Position numbers and translations under genes: made by a program. 32,161 nt of DNA, taken from the NCBI GenBank assembly GCA_014360565.1, contig JACIXH010000036.1, positions 1 to 32,161 of the forward strand, read 5' to 3'. This stretch comes from Nocardia sp. (GTDB lineage: Bacteria; Actinomycetota; Actinomycetes; Mycobacteriales; Mycobacteriaceae). Below are positions 24,287-32,091 of the stretch, piece by piece; position 1 is the stretch's first letter, and the number at the start of each line of letters is the position of its first letter. The notes beneath the pieces were generated by a model that searched no databases, was not told where the DNA came from, and was given only the letters and a program-made list of their open reading frames with translations.

Positions 24287-24585
24287 CCGCACCGAGCTTG
24301 GCGAGAGAGCGCACGGCGCTGGCCTGGCGGCGCACGGCTCTCGGCGCGGCCGTCTGCGCCCTGCTCTTCGCTCACGCGGCGACGATCGATGGTCGGTTGA
24401 CATGGGCATTTCCGCTCGCTGCCGCCACCGTGGCCGTGCTGCTGGCCGGCATCGGCTGGGCTCGGGGCCGAGCGCTCGAGCGCGGACATGTGGGCTCCGC
24501 TCACGGATTCGTCGCGGCCACCACCCTCGCCGTTGCGATCGTCGCCCTGATCGGCGTGGTCACCGTGCTGATCAATTCGAGGTAG
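24283..24585 (+). CDS. DUF202 membrane protein, second of a pair
   Basis: This 100-residue protein has the DUF202 opening LARERTALAWRRTALGAAVCALLF, then helices at about 40-56 and 76-95. It is shorter than its neighbour because it lacks the acidic N-terminal tail. The start GTG 24283 overlaps the previous stop, so the two probably act as a heteromeric membrane pair. Role unknown. Confidence 0.84.
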   Translation: MTAPSLARERTALAWRRTALGAAVCALLFAHAATIDGRLTWAFPLAAATVAVLLAGIGWARGRALERGHVGSAHGFVAATTLAVAIVALIGVVTVLINSR

Positions 24586-24667
24586 CGGACTGGGCATCGT
24601 TGTCGAGTGTTGTTCAACCGGCGGGTGGGGGCGCAGGAAAATCGGTCGACTGCCACAGCAGAGGAAA

Positions 24668-24673
24668 TAGTGT
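24668..24673 (+). promoter_or_regulatory. Leaderless -10 box of the YqeY gene
   Basis: TAGTGT (TANNNT) ends exactly 6 bases before ATG 24680. This spacing places the transcription start at the A of ATG, the arrangement of leaderless genes in Mycobacteriales. No ribosome site is needed or clearly present. Confidence 0.45.
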
Positions 24674-24679
24674 GGTGGG

Positions 24680-25021
24680 ATGACTCCCCTGCGCGAGCGG
24701 CTGCGTGCCGCCTTGAAGCCCGCGATGAAGGCCCGCGACCTGAGCGCGGTCTCGGCGCTGCGTTCGGCCCTGGCGGCGCTCGACAACGCGGAGGCGATCG
24801 ATGCCGGTGCGGTGAAAGCCGGCGCGATGGAAGACAGCGCGGTAGGCCTCGGTGCGGCGGAGGCTGTTCGGCGCGAGCTCACCGATGGCGAGATCGAGGC
24901 GATCGTTCGCCGTGAGATCGATGAAAGACGTGCCGCGGCTGCCGAATACGAGCAACTCGGCGCACTCGATCGTCGCGATCGGTTGACCGCGGAAGCCGAC
25001 GCGTTGGCCGTACTGCTCTGA
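24680..25021 (+). CDS. GatB/YqeY domain protein
   Basis: This 113-residue protein matches the YqeY family, which resembles the C-terminal helical domain of GatB. Visible are LRERLRAALKPAMKARD, VSALRSALAALDNAEA and EIEAIVRREIDERRAAAAEY. It is shorter than typical YqeY (about 148), ending after the RRDRLTAEADALAVLL helix, so the last helices of the family are missing. Function uncertain. It is convergent with the DUF1990 gene. Confidence 0.82.
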   Translation: MTPLRERLRAALKPAMKARDLSAVSALRSALAALDNAEAIDAGAVKAGAMEDSAVGLGAAEAVRRELTDGEIEAIVRREIDERRAAAAEYEQLGALDRRDRLTAEADALAVLL

Positions 25022-25067
25022 CGATCGCCGGGCCACTTCCCGCGAATGGCTCCACACCTGGAATCAC

Positions 25068-25102
25068 CACCGCGATATCGCGAACCACCATCGCGATATA
25101 TC
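25068..25102. repeat. Short palindromic direct repeat between convergent genes
   Basis: CGCGATATCGCG (25071-25082) is a perfect 12-bp palindrome. A degenerate second copy, TCGCGATATA, follows at 25091-25100, each preceded by CCAC. It lies between the YqeY and DUF1990 gene ends. It may be a binding site or a small repeat. Confidence 0.45.
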
Positions 25103-25115
25103 CGGCGCCAGGAAA

Positions 25116-25628
25116 TCAGGCGTTGGTGGGCAAGGTCTTCAGGTAGCGATGGGCGAACCAGCGCTGGATCATGCGCACGACAGGGCCGCCGAGGCGGACA
25201 TACCAAGCCGCCGGCTTGGAGAACGCGGTGACCATGCCGTAGACGGTGTCATTGCTGGGGTCGTACTCGACGGCGAACAGCTCTTCGCCGATCTCGGGGT
25301 GTCCGGGCAGGGTGCCGTAGGCGAATCCTCGTCTGTCGGGCTCGTCCAGGACATAGACGACGCGGCAGGGCGCGCTGATGCCGAGCGGTCCGAGCCCGAG
25401 GAAAACCGCCAATTCGGTTCCCGGCTGTGCGGTCTCGGTGTCTGCCCGGGTGAAGATGCCGACACCCTTCTGCATCCCGAAATCGAGGATGTGAGCGGCT
25501 CCGCGTTCGAACAGGTCGCGGCCGTGGCCGATCACCCGCCGATGCCGGAACCGGTGGTATCCAGCGGGCATCGTAGTGCGGGTGGCACCCAGGTCGAGGT
25601 AGGTGAAAGGCGCTGATTTTTCGGACAC
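25116..25628 (-). CDS. DUF1990 family protein
   Basis: This 170-residue protein matches DUF1990: FTYLDLGATRTTMPAGYHRFRHRRVIGHG at the N terminus, FTRADTETAQPGTELAVFLGLGPLGISAPCRVVYVLDEPDRRGFAYGTLPGHPEIGEE in the middle, ending VYGMVTAFSKPAAWYVRLGG. GTG 25628 begins the domain; the open frame runs further upstream without conserved sequence. Convergent with the YqeY gene; the M23 peptidase gene lies upstream on the same strand. Function unknown. Confidence 0.85.
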   Translation of the reverse strand: MSEKSAPFTYLDLGATRTTMPAGYHRFRHRRVIGHGRDLFERGAAHILDFGMQKGVGIFTRADTETAQPGTELAVFLGLGPLGISAPCRVVYVLDEPDRRGFAYGTLPGHPEIGEELFAVEYDPSNDTVYGMVTAFSKPAAWYVRLGGPVVRMIQRWFAHRYLKTLPTNA

Positions 25629-25689
25629 GCCTCGATTCTCGTCCCCTGCGCGACATTGCGGGGGCCCCGGTGCCGAGTATTTCGTCACG

Positions 25690-26223
25690 TCACGGCTCCA
25701 GGGGTTTGAGACGGACCGGTACCTCGTGCAGAAGTCCGAGTGGGTCCACGTACTCGCGCCGGTTGTGGGCACCGGACTCGCGGCGGGCGCCCCAGTGCAG
25801 GCAGGCGGCGGCCGGGCACCCCTCGTGCCCGGCCACCAACGTGCCGATCGGCGAACCCCTGCTCACCCGGCTTCCCGCCGCGACCTTCGCCTCCACCGGT
25901 TCATAGGTGGTGCGCAAGCCGCCCGGATGATCGATGGACACCACCGGTTTGCCCGCCACTGTTCCCGCGAACACCACGACGCCCTCGCCCGCCGCCAGCA
26001 CGGCCTGCCCGGTGGCGCCTGCCAGATCGACCCCGCGATGCCCCGGCAACCAATTCCGCTCCGGTTTGTCGAACCGGCGTTCCACCGTCGGCCGTGGCCG
26101 CAACGGCCACCCGAACGGCCCGGATTCCGCCGCATCGGCAGGCGCCACACCGCTGAGGACGATCGCCACCGAACAGGCGACAACCGGCACCCGCCCGAGC
26201 CACGACCGTGCCCGCCGCGTCAC
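25690..26223 (-). CDS. Secreted M23-family metallopeptidase-like protein
   Basis: This 177-residue protein has a signal peptide (RRARSWLGRVPVVACSVAIV, cut probably after ADA at residue 28) and an M23/lysostaphin-like domain. The first zinc pair is in GHRGVDLAG. The second motif reads CLHWGAR, where the canonical form is H-x-H; the first His is replaced by Cys. It should act on peptidoglycan outside the membrane, or be a non-catalytic binder. GTG 26223 gives a clean signal peptide; GTG 26259 is an alternative start. It lies 7 bp after the proline-rich gene. Position matches Rv2891. Confidence 0.85.
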   Translation of the reverse strand: MTRRARSWLGRVPVVACSVAIVLSGVAPADAAESGPFGWPLRPRPTVERRFDKPERNWLPGHRGVDLAGATGQAVLAAGEGVVVFAGTVAGKPVVSIDHPGGLRTTYEPVEAKVAAGSRVSRGSPIGTLVAGHEGCPAAACLHWGARRESGAHNRREYVDPLGLLHEVPVRLKPLEP

Positions 26224-26230
26224 GCGACGC

Positions 26231-26938
26231 TCAGCGGTGGGGTCGCGGTGTCGGTACACGCTGCTGGGCTGTCAGTGTCTGCACCATCTCGCGTAGTACG
26301 GCGGGAAGCTGCGCCGCCGATCCACTCGCGCCATTCGCCCGCACCACGATCTCGACCTCCGATCGGGTCCCAGCACTGCGATCGGTACTTCGCGGACCGG
26401 GCGGGGCGGAATCGAGATCGTGGATCGTCACCTGCACGGGGACCGGCACGGGGACGAGCTCGCGCCGAGGCACGGTCACCGGCACGACGCTCGGGTCCCG
26501 GCCGCAGGAGGCCGCCCTCCCGGCGCCGGACGGGCGCTCCGGTGGCCCAACGGGCGATCCGCTCATTCGCTCGCCTGCCGGCGCCGGTCCCGGCAGGAGC
26601 TCCACGAATACCGCCGCCGCGAGTCCGGTAGCCGCCGCGGGCTCGATGGTCGAGGTCGGCGCGTCCTGGGGTTTCGGCAAGGCCGGCGGGCTCGGGACGG
26701 TGCCCGGCACCGCCGCACGCTGCGATGAACGCAGCGGCCGGGCCCGCACAGGTGGATGGGCGACGGCCACACCGCCGCCACAGATCGGCGCTGGAGCTCC
26801 GTGATGGGGGACCGGCGCGGTATCGGCCGCCGCTGGGGGCGCATCGATGTCAGAATGTGCCGCGGCTGGTGCAGCGGCGACCCCGACCACGCAGAGCAGC
26901 GGAAGAGTAATGGTCAGAGTGCGTGTCAATGTGTTCAT
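26231..26938 (-). CDS. Secreted proline-rich protein, function unknown
   Basis: Not recognised. The 235-residue protein begins with a signal peptide (MNTLTRTLTITLPLLCVVGV, cut after AAA-H around residue 27). The rest is Pro/Ala-rich with long low-complexity runs (APVPHHGAPAPICGGG; SPPALPKPQDAP; LVPVPVPVQVTI). The C-terminal region has a possible short folded part. It is upstream of the M23 gene on the same strand and probably co-transcribed. ATG 26938 was chosen because of the signal peptide. It could be a cell-wall or cell-surface spacer protein. Confidence 0.6.
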   Translation of the reverse strand: MNTLTRTLTITLPLLCVVGVAAAPAAAHSDIDAPPAAADTAPVPHHGAPAPICGGGVAVAHPPVRARPLRSSQRAAVPGTVPSPPALPKPQDAPTSTIEPAAATGLAAAVFVELLPGPAPAGERMSGSPVGPPERPSGAGRAASCGRDPSVVPVTVPRRELVPVPVPVQVTIHDLDSAPPGPRSTDRSAGTRSEVEIVVRANGASGSAAQLPAVLREMVQTLTAQQRVPTPRPHR

Positions 26939-27084
26939 GTCCCCACTCTGGAGGCCGGACAACCCCACCGGGACAGCGATTTCACGATTGTGGACAACTT
27001 CCCCGTATGTGGATATCGCCCACTTCATCTACGAAATGGGCGGTCGTCGGGTGGGGGCGATTTCGGGCCTGGCCCGCCTCCGCG

Positions 27085-27090
27085 TAGACT
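27085..27090 (+). promoter_or_regulatory. Predicted -10 box of rpsB
   Basis: TAGACT (TANNNT), with TTTCGG centred 18 bases upstream. GATTTC at 27059-27064 is also found before rpsP and rplS at nearly the same distance (20 versus 21 bases). The distance to ATG 27354 means a long 5' leader. Confidence 0.45.
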
Positions 27091-27251
27091 GAACAAGCGG
27101 TTTGTGCTCAGCAGCCATTGCGTGTGTACAGCACGGACCGACTTCGCGCGCCACCCGTGCTCGTCCATCCGGTCGTCGCTCGCAAAGCAGACGGTCCGCG
27201 AGGGCATGTCAGCGCGAGTTCTCCAGCGGATGAACAGGGAAATCGTCGGCT

Positions 27252-27277
27252 GGTCCCGGATTCTTCGAATCGGGTCC
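27252..27277 (+). promoter_or_regulatory. Hairpin in the rpsB leader
   Basis: Left arm GGTCCCGGATTC and right arm GAATCGGGTCC pair around a TTC loop, with one T-T mismatch and one bulge. It lies about 75 bases before the rpsB start. Such leaders often bind the encoded ribosomal protein, but no known S2 leader was recognised. Confidence 0.4.
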
Positions 27278-27353
27278 GGCGATTTCGGTGGCGCCAGGGC
27301 AGTCGATCGCCGATCGACCGCGACAACCGGCAACGAAAGAGGATACGAGGGCT

Positions 27354-28259
27354 ATGCCTGTCGTAACTATGAAGCAGCTGCTCGACAGCGGCGCACACTT
27401 CGGCCACCAGACTCGTCGGTGGAACCCGAAGATGAAGCGGTTCATCTTCACCGACCGCAACGGCATCTACATCATCGACCTGCAGCAGACGCTGACCTTC
27501 ATCGACAAGGCCTACGAGTTCGTCAAGGAGACTGTCGCCCACGGTGGCACCGTCCTCTTCGTCGGTACCAAGAAGCAGGCCCAGGAGTCGATCGCTTCCG
27601 AGGCGCTGCGCGTCGGAATGCCCTACGTCAACCAGCGCTGGCTGGGTGGCATGCTCACCAACTTCTCCACCGTGCACAAGCGCCTGCAGCGCCTCAAAGA
27701 ACTCGAGGCGATGGAGCAGACCGGTGGCTTCGAGGGTCGCACCAAGAAGGAAATCCTCATGCTCACGCGTGAGATGACCAAGCTGGACCGCACCCTCGGC
27801 GGTATCCGTGACATGGCCAAGGTTCCCTCGGCCATCTGGATCGTCGATACCAACAAGGAGCACATCGCCGTCGGCGAGGCGCGCAAGCTGAACATCCCGG
27901 TCATCGCGATCCTGGATACCAACTGCGACCCCGACCTGGTCGACTACCCGATCCCGGGTAACGACGACGCGATCCGTTCCGCCGCACTGCTCACCAAGGT
28001 CGTCGCCTCCGCGGTGGCCGAGGGCGTGCAGGCCCGCGCGGGCCAGGCTTCCGGCGACGCGAAGCCCGAAGCCGGCGCAGGCGAGCCGCTGGCCGAGTGG
28101 GAGCAGGAGCTCCTGTCCTCGGCGACCCCGGCCGCTGACGCCGATGTCGCTGCCGCGACCGAGGCTCCGGCCGCTGAGGCTCCGGCCGTCGAGACCCCGG
28201 CCGAGGCCGAGGCCGAGGTCAAGGCCGATCCGGCACAGCACACCCCGGCCGACTTCTGA
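27354..28259 (+). CDS. rpsB: 30S ribosomal protein S2
   Basis: This 301-residue S2 binds the 30S head/body junction. The start [20 protein letters not shown] is typical, and [31 protein letters not shown] and [28 protein letters not shown] confirm it. The S2 core is about 240 residues; the extra C terminus is Ala/Glu/Pro-rich and low complexity, as in related actinobacteria. GAGG precedes ATG 27354. A long leader and a hairpin between it and tsf suggest control of both genes. Confidence 0.97.
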   Translation: MPVVTMKQLLDSGAHFGHQTRRWNPKMKRFIFTDRNGIYIIDLQQTLTFIDKAYEFVKETVAHGGTVLFVGTKKQAQESIASEALRVGMPYVNQRWLGGMLTNFSTVHKRLQRLKELEAMEQTGGFEGRTKKEILMLTREMTKLDRTLGGIRDMAKVPSAIWIVDTNKEHIAVGEARKLNIPVIAILDTNCDPDLVDYPIPGNDDAIRSAALLTKVVASAVAEGVQARAGQASGDAKPEAGAGEPLAEWEQELLSSATPAADADVAAATEAPAAEAPAVETPAEAEAEVKADPAQHTPADF

Positions 28260-28280
28260 GCTGACCGGTAGCGCACTGTT

Positions 28281-28323
28281 CACCTTGCCGACCCGTCTGA
28301 ATTCAGATGTGGTCGGCAAGGTG
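28281..28323 (+). terminator. Strong hairpin between rpsB and tsf
   Basis: A perfect 13-bp stem joins CACCTTGCCGACC (28281-28293) and GGTCGGCAAGGTG (28311-28323). Within the loop, TCTGAATTCAGA (28296-28307) is itself palindromic, so the pairing nearly continues. No U tract follows. It could be an attenuator lowering tsf expression relative to rpsB, or a processing site. Confidence 0.65.
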
Positions 28324-28379
28324 GCGTAATACCCGAATCGCGGCGCCAGCCGCCAAAAATTACAGGAGGCTCGCCCCCG

Positions 28380-29204
28380 ATGGCGAACTACACCGCTGCT
28401 GATGTGAAGCGGCTCCGGGAGCTCACCGGCTCCGGCATGATGGACTGCAAGAACGCGCTGGCCGACTCCGACGGCGATTTCGACAAGGCCGTCGAGGTGC
28501 TGCGCATCAAGGGCGCCAAGGACGTCGGCAAGCGTGCCGAGCGGGCGACCGCCGAGGGTCTGGTCATCGCCAAGGACGGCGTCATGGTCGAGATCAACTG
28601 CGAGACCGACTTCGTCGCCAAGAACGCCGAGTTCCAGCAGCTGGCCGACGCGGTCGTCACCGCGGCCGCCGCCGCCAAGCCGGCCGACCTGGACGCCCTC
28701 AAGGCGCTGAAGCTGAGCGACGGCACCGTTGACGACGCCGTGCAGGCGCTGTCGGCCAAGATCGGCGAGAAGCTGGAACTGCGTCGCGTCGTGTCCTTCG
28801 ACGGCCCGGTCGCCACCTACCTGCACAAGCGTGCTTCGGACCTGCCGCCCGCCGTCGGCGTGCTGGTGGAGTACGAGGGCACCGGCGACGCCGCTGCCGA
28901 TGCCGCGCGTGCCGCGGGCATGCAGGTCGCCGCGCTCAAGGCCAAGTACCTGACCCGCGAGGAGGTGCCCGCCGATGTCGTCGACAACGAGCGTCGCATC
29001 GCCGAGCAGACCGCGCGTGAAGAGGGCAAGCCCGAAGCCGCGTTGTCGAAGATCACCGAAGGCCGCGTCAACGGCTTCTTCAAGGACGTCGTGCTGCTCG
29101 AGCAGTCCGCCGTCACCGACTCCAAGAAGACCGTCAAGGCGCTTCTGGAAGAGGCGGGCGTGAACGTCAAGCGTTTCGCTCGTTTCGAGGTCGGCCAGGC
29201 CTGA
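28380..29204 (+). CDS. tsf: Elongation factor Ts
   Basis: This 274-residue factor reloads EF-Tu with GTP by nucleotide exchange. The UBA-like N terminus has [24 protein letters not shown], then [17 protein letters not shown] and the C-terminal ASKITEGR-like segment [27 protein letters not shown] at 28364-28369 lies 10 bases before ATG 28380. It follows rpsB across a hairpin and is followed by a long terminator hairpin. Intact and full length. Confidence 0.97.
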   Translation: MANYTAADVKRLRELTGSGMMDCKNALADSDGDFDKAVEVLRIKGAKDVGKRAERATAEGLVIAKDGVMVEINCETDFVAKNAEFQQLADAVVTAAAAAKPADLDALKALKLSDGTVDDAVQALSAKIGEKLELRRVVSFDGPVATYLHKRASDLPPAVGVLVEYEGTGDAAADAARAAGMQVAALKAKYLTREEVPADVVDNERRIAEQTAREEGKPEAALSKITEGRVNGFFKDVVLLEQSAVTDSKKTVKALLEEAGVNVKRFARFEVGQA

Positions 29205-29216
29205 TCCGCCTGAACT

Positions 29217-29273
29217 CCACGAACAGCCTCTTCGGCGCGGTGTGATGCCGCGCTGGAGGGGCTTTCCTCGTGG
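29217..29273 (+). terminator. tsf terminator
   Basis: CCACGA (29217-29222) pairs with TCGTGG (29268-29273), and an inner, imperfect stem of about 15 bp (AGCC..GGCGCGG with CCGCGC..GGGGCT) closes around TGTGAT. It starts 13 bases after the tsf stop. It suggests that pyrH is transcribed separately. Confidence 0.65.
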
Positions 29274-29373
29274 ATAGAGGTGACCCCACTTCTGGGTGAC
29301 CGCCCCCTGATAGGGCAGGATAGATGCCGCCTGCTCGCCCCGCTCTCGACCTCGCCGAAGGAGACCGACACCC

Positions 29374-30102
29374 ATGACCGACCCGGGTACCGACCGCCCT
29401 GGATATCACCGGGTGCTGCTCAAGCTGGGTGGGGAGATGTTCGGTGGCGGCGGGGTGGGCCTCGACCCCGATGTCGTGCAGACGGTGGCCGAGCAGATCG
29501 CCGAGATCGTCGAAACCGGTGTGCAGGTGGCCGTGGTGATCGGCGGGGGCAACTTCTTCCGCGGCGCCGAGCTCGAGGAGCGCGGCATGGAACGGGCCCG
29601 TTCGGACTACATGGGCATGCTCGGCACGGTCATGAACAGCCTTGCCCTCCAAGACTTCCTCCAGCAGCAGGGTGTGGACACCCGCGTGCAGACCGCCATC
29701 ACCATGGGCCAGGTCGCCGAGCCCTACCTGCCGCTGCGCGCCAAGCGTCACCTGGAGAAGGGCCGCGTCGTGATCTTCGGCGCGGGCATGGGCATGCCCT
29801 ACTTCTCCACCGATACCACCGCCGCCCAGCGCGCGCTGGAGATCGGTGCCGAGGTGGTGTTGATGGCCAAAGCGGTCGACGGCGTGTTCGACGCCGATCC
29901 GCGCGTCGACCCGAACGCGAGCATGTTCACCGAGATCACGCACAAGGAAGTGATCGAAAAGGGGCTGAAGGTGGCCGATGCCACCGCTTTCAGTCTCTGC
30001 ATGGACAACCAGATGCCGATGCTGGTGTTCAATCTGTTGATCGAGGGCAATATTGCCCGCGCGGTGGCCGGTGAACCTATCGGCACCCTGGTTCGGTCGT
30101 GA
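29374..30102 (+). CDS. pyrH: Uridylate kinase (UMP kinase)
   Basis: This 242-residue amino-acid-kinase-fold enzyme phosphorylates UMP to UDP with ATP. Visible are [12 protein letters not shown] (nucleotide site), [14 protein letters not shown], the [19 protein letters not shown] block, and [24 protein letters not shown] lies just before ATG 29374. About 170 bp separate it from tsf. frr starts about 50 bp after its stop, so the two are probably co-transcribed. Confidence 0.96.
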   Translation: MTDPGTDRPGYHRVLLKLGGEMFGGGGVGLDPDVVQTVAEQIAEIVETGVQVAVVIGGGNFFRGAELEERGMERARSDYMGMLGTVMNSLALQDFLQQQGVDTRVQTAITMGQVAEPYLPLRAKRHLEKGRVVIFGAGMGMPYFSTDTTAAQRALEIGAEVVLMAKAVDGVFDADPRVDPNASMFTEITHKEVIEKGLKVADATAFSLCMDNQMPMLVFNLLIEGNIARAVAGEPIGTLVRS

Positions 30103-30151
30103 CCCCGCACCCGCGGACGATGACGATGACGATGCTGTGGAGGATTCGGTC

Positions 30152-30709
30152 GTGATTGATGAAGCGCTCTTCGATGCCGAAGAGAAGATGGACAAGGCCG
30201 TCACGGTAGCGAAGGACGACCTGGGCAGCATCCGTACCGGTCGCGCCAACCCGGGCATGTTCACCCGTGTGCTGATCGAGTACTACGGCTCGCTCACCCC
30301 GATCACCCAGGTCTCGAGCATCACCGTGCCCGAGCCGCGCATGGTCGTGATCAAACCCTACGAGCAGAGCTCGCTCGGCCTGATCGAGAACGCCATCCGC
30401 AACTCCGACCTGGGCGTCAACCCGACCAACAACGGCGACATCCTGCGTATCTCGGTGCCGCAGCTCACCGAGGAACGTCGCCGCGAGATGGTCAAGATGG
30501 CCAAGAGCAAGGGCGAGGACGCCAAGGTCTCGATTCGCAACGTCCGCCGCAAGGCGATGGACGAACTCGGCCGCATCCAGAAGGATGGCGAAGCGGGTGA
30601 GGACGAGGTCGGGCGCGCCGAGAAGGAGCTCGACAAGACCACCGCCAAGTATGTGGCTCAGGTCGACGAGCTGGTCAAGCACAAGGAAGCCGAACTGCTC
30701 AAGGTCTGA
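30152..30709 (+). CDS. frr: Ribosome recycling factor
   Basis: This 185-residue factor, the usual length, splits post-termination ribosomes with EF-G. The N terminus is [17 protein letters not shown] and later [14 protein letters not shown]; the C-terminal helices include [19 protein letters not shown] and [22 protein letters not shown] 30152 is the start: GGAGG at 30139-30143 lies 8 bases upstream and the next codons match the family N terminus. The frame is open further upstream but without family similarity. Confidence 0.95.
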   Translation: MIDEALFDAEEKMDKAVTVAKDDLGSIRTGRANPGMFTRVLIEYYGSLTPITQVSSITVPEPRMVVIKPYEQSSLGLIENAIRNSDLGVNPTNNGDILRISVPQLTEERRREMVKMAKSKGEDAKVSIRNVRRKAMDELGRIQKDGEAGEDEVGRAEKELDKTTAKYVAQVDELVKHKEAELLKV

Positions 30710-30760
30710 GCGCCAGATCTCGCCAGTCCCGCTCGTGCGGGGGATGAACGGAACGACGAG

Positions 30761-31704
30761 TTGAGCGACGGGACAATCGTGGCCGAAGACGCCGCCGCCA
30801 CCGGAGCGGCACCGGAACCGATGCCGGACACGATAGACGTGCCCGGCGGCGCGGCCACGCCGCCCGAACCGCACCGCAGGGGCCGACCTCGCGCGCGGGC
30901 CGCAACCTGCCCGCGGCCCTGGCCGTCGGCCTCGGACTCGGGTTGTCGCTGATCGCGATCCTGCTGTTCGTGCCCAAGGTGTTCATCGGCGTGGTGGGCG
31001 TCGCGGTCGCGGTCGCGACCTGGGAGGTCACCAAGCGGCTGCGCGAGGCCGATGTGCTGGTGCCGCGGATTCCGCTGCTGGTCGGCGGTCAGGCGGTGTT
31101 CTGGGCCGGCTGGCCGTGGGGCGCGAGTGGTGTGCTCGGCGCGTTCGCCGCGACCACGCTGGTGTGCATGGTGTGGCGGCTGTTCGACCACGGCCTGAAC
31201 ACCGCGCCGCGCAACTTCCTGCGCGACACCGCGATCACCCTGTTCACCCTCAGCTGGATTCCGCTGCTCGCCGCGTTCTCGACGCTGTTGTTGCTCGAAC
31301 CCGACGGCAACCTGCGGGTGCTGACCTTCATGATCCTGGTGGTCTGCTCCGATGTCGGCGGCTACGTGGCCGGTGTCCTGTTCGGCAGGCATCCGATGGT
31401 GCCCGCGATCAGCCCGAAGAAGTCCTGGGAGGGGTTCTGCGGGTCGTTGGTGTTCAGTGTGATCGGTGGCCTGCTGACGGTCACCCTGCTGCTGGAAGCC
31501 AACTCGATGATCGGCGTGGTGCTCGGTGTCGGCCTGGTGGCCGTGGCCACCGTGGGTGATCTGATCGAATCGCAGATCAAGCGTGAGCTCGGTATCAAGG
31601 ACATGGGCACGTTGCTGCCGGGGCACGGCGGCATCATGGATCGCCTCGACTCGATGCTGCCCTCGGCGTTCGTGTCGTGGCTGGTGCTCAGCGCGCTGCT
31701 CTGA
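30761..31704 (+). CDS. cdsA: Phosphatidate cytidylyltransferase, apparent frameshift near start
   Basis: CdsA makes CDP-diacylglycerol from phosphatidate and CTP for phospholipid synthesis in the membrane. The main frame (30943-31704) has about seven helices and the CdsA signature SPKKSWEGFCGSLV, then LGDLIESQ-like VGDLIESQIKRELGIKDMGTLLPGHGGIMDRLDS. This frame has no ATG, GTG or TTG between the stop at 30745 and TTG 30943, yet codons from 30883 already give a normal first helix (RNLPAALAVGLGLGL). An acidic N-terminal frame beginning TTG 30761 (or GTG 30779) runs SDGTIVAEDAAATG to PPEPHRRG. The two join at the G run 30879-30882 if one G is added. So either one base is missing here or a -1 frameshift is used. 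Confidence 0.85.
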
Positions 31705-31725
31705 GCCCGCCGCTCAGGGCTTCTT
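31698..31725 (+). terminator. cdsA terminator hairpin
   Basis: CTGAGC (31701-31706) and GCTCAG (31712-31717) form a stem, extended by GC pairs on both sides, around CCGCC. TTCTT follows at 31721-31725. It overlaps the cdsA stop and the end of the convergent LapA-domain gene (31714), so it may serve both strands. Confidence 0.6.
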
Positions 31726-32091
31726 GGCCGCGTGCCGCAGCTGCAGGATGCGCACCCCGCCGACCAATCCCATCACCAGCGCGCCCGCGATCACCGACAA
31801 CAGCACGGTGATGCCAAGCGGCAGCGAGAAGTCCCAGAACAGCAAGTTGACCTGGGCCTTGTCGAGATTCTGGATGATGAAGATCAGCAGGACGATGCCG
31901 AGGATCGCGGCGGCGAGCAAGGCGATCCAGGTATAGCCGGTGCGTGACCGGGTGAGCGCGTCGGGCGTGGCCCGTTTGACCGGTCGGTCGGGTTCGGCGC
32001 GGCGATGCTTCGTGGTGTCGGTGTGGTCGGACGGCACGGGATCCGGCTCGTGCGCAGCCGGTGACGCGCCCGATTCTGCGTTGGTGGACAT
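31714..32091 (-). CDS. LapA-domain (DUF1049) membrane protein
   Basis: This 125-residue protein has an unstructured acidic/Pro-rich N terminus (residues 1-55), then two membrane helices: WIALLAAAILGIVLLIFIIQNLD and LGITVLLSVIAGALVMGLVGG, joined by the NLLFWDFSLPLG segment typical of LapA/DUF1049. The C terminus is basic (LQLRHAAKKP). Family members influence lipopolysaccharide or envelope assembly in other phyla; the actinobacterial role is unknown. ATG 32091 was chosen since it begins a normal soluble tail. Convergent with cdsA. Confidence 0.85.
   Translation of the reverse strand: MSTNAESGASPAAHEPDPVPSDHTDTTKHRRAEPDRPVKRATPDALTRSRTGYTWIALLAAAILGIVLLIFIIQNLDKAQVNLLFWDFSLPLGITVLLSVIAGALVMGLVGGVRILQLRHAAKKP

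Larger units (their letters stand above)
26939..27353 (+). other. rpsB upstream region with DnaA boxes, promoter and long leader
   Basis: About 415 bp without a gene. It holds a perfect DnaA box on the minus strand at 26989-26997 (TGTGGACAA) and a near match (TGTGGATAT) at 27008-27016. A likely -10 box TAGACT at 27085-27090, with GATTTCGG upstream, would start rpsB transcription near 27097, giving a leader of about 255 bases. Inside the leader is a hairpin at 27252-27277. Confidence 0.5.

Noticed and set aside
27281..27286. A further GATTTC in the rpsB leader as another promoter
   Set aside because: No -10-like box occurs 20-21 bases downstream.
18271..30779. The 15-base word GCGACGGGACAATCG before both rnhB (18271) and cdsA (30765)
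   Set aside because: A single shared 15-mer is about what chance gives in 32 kb of GC-rich DNA, and the distance to the start codons differs.
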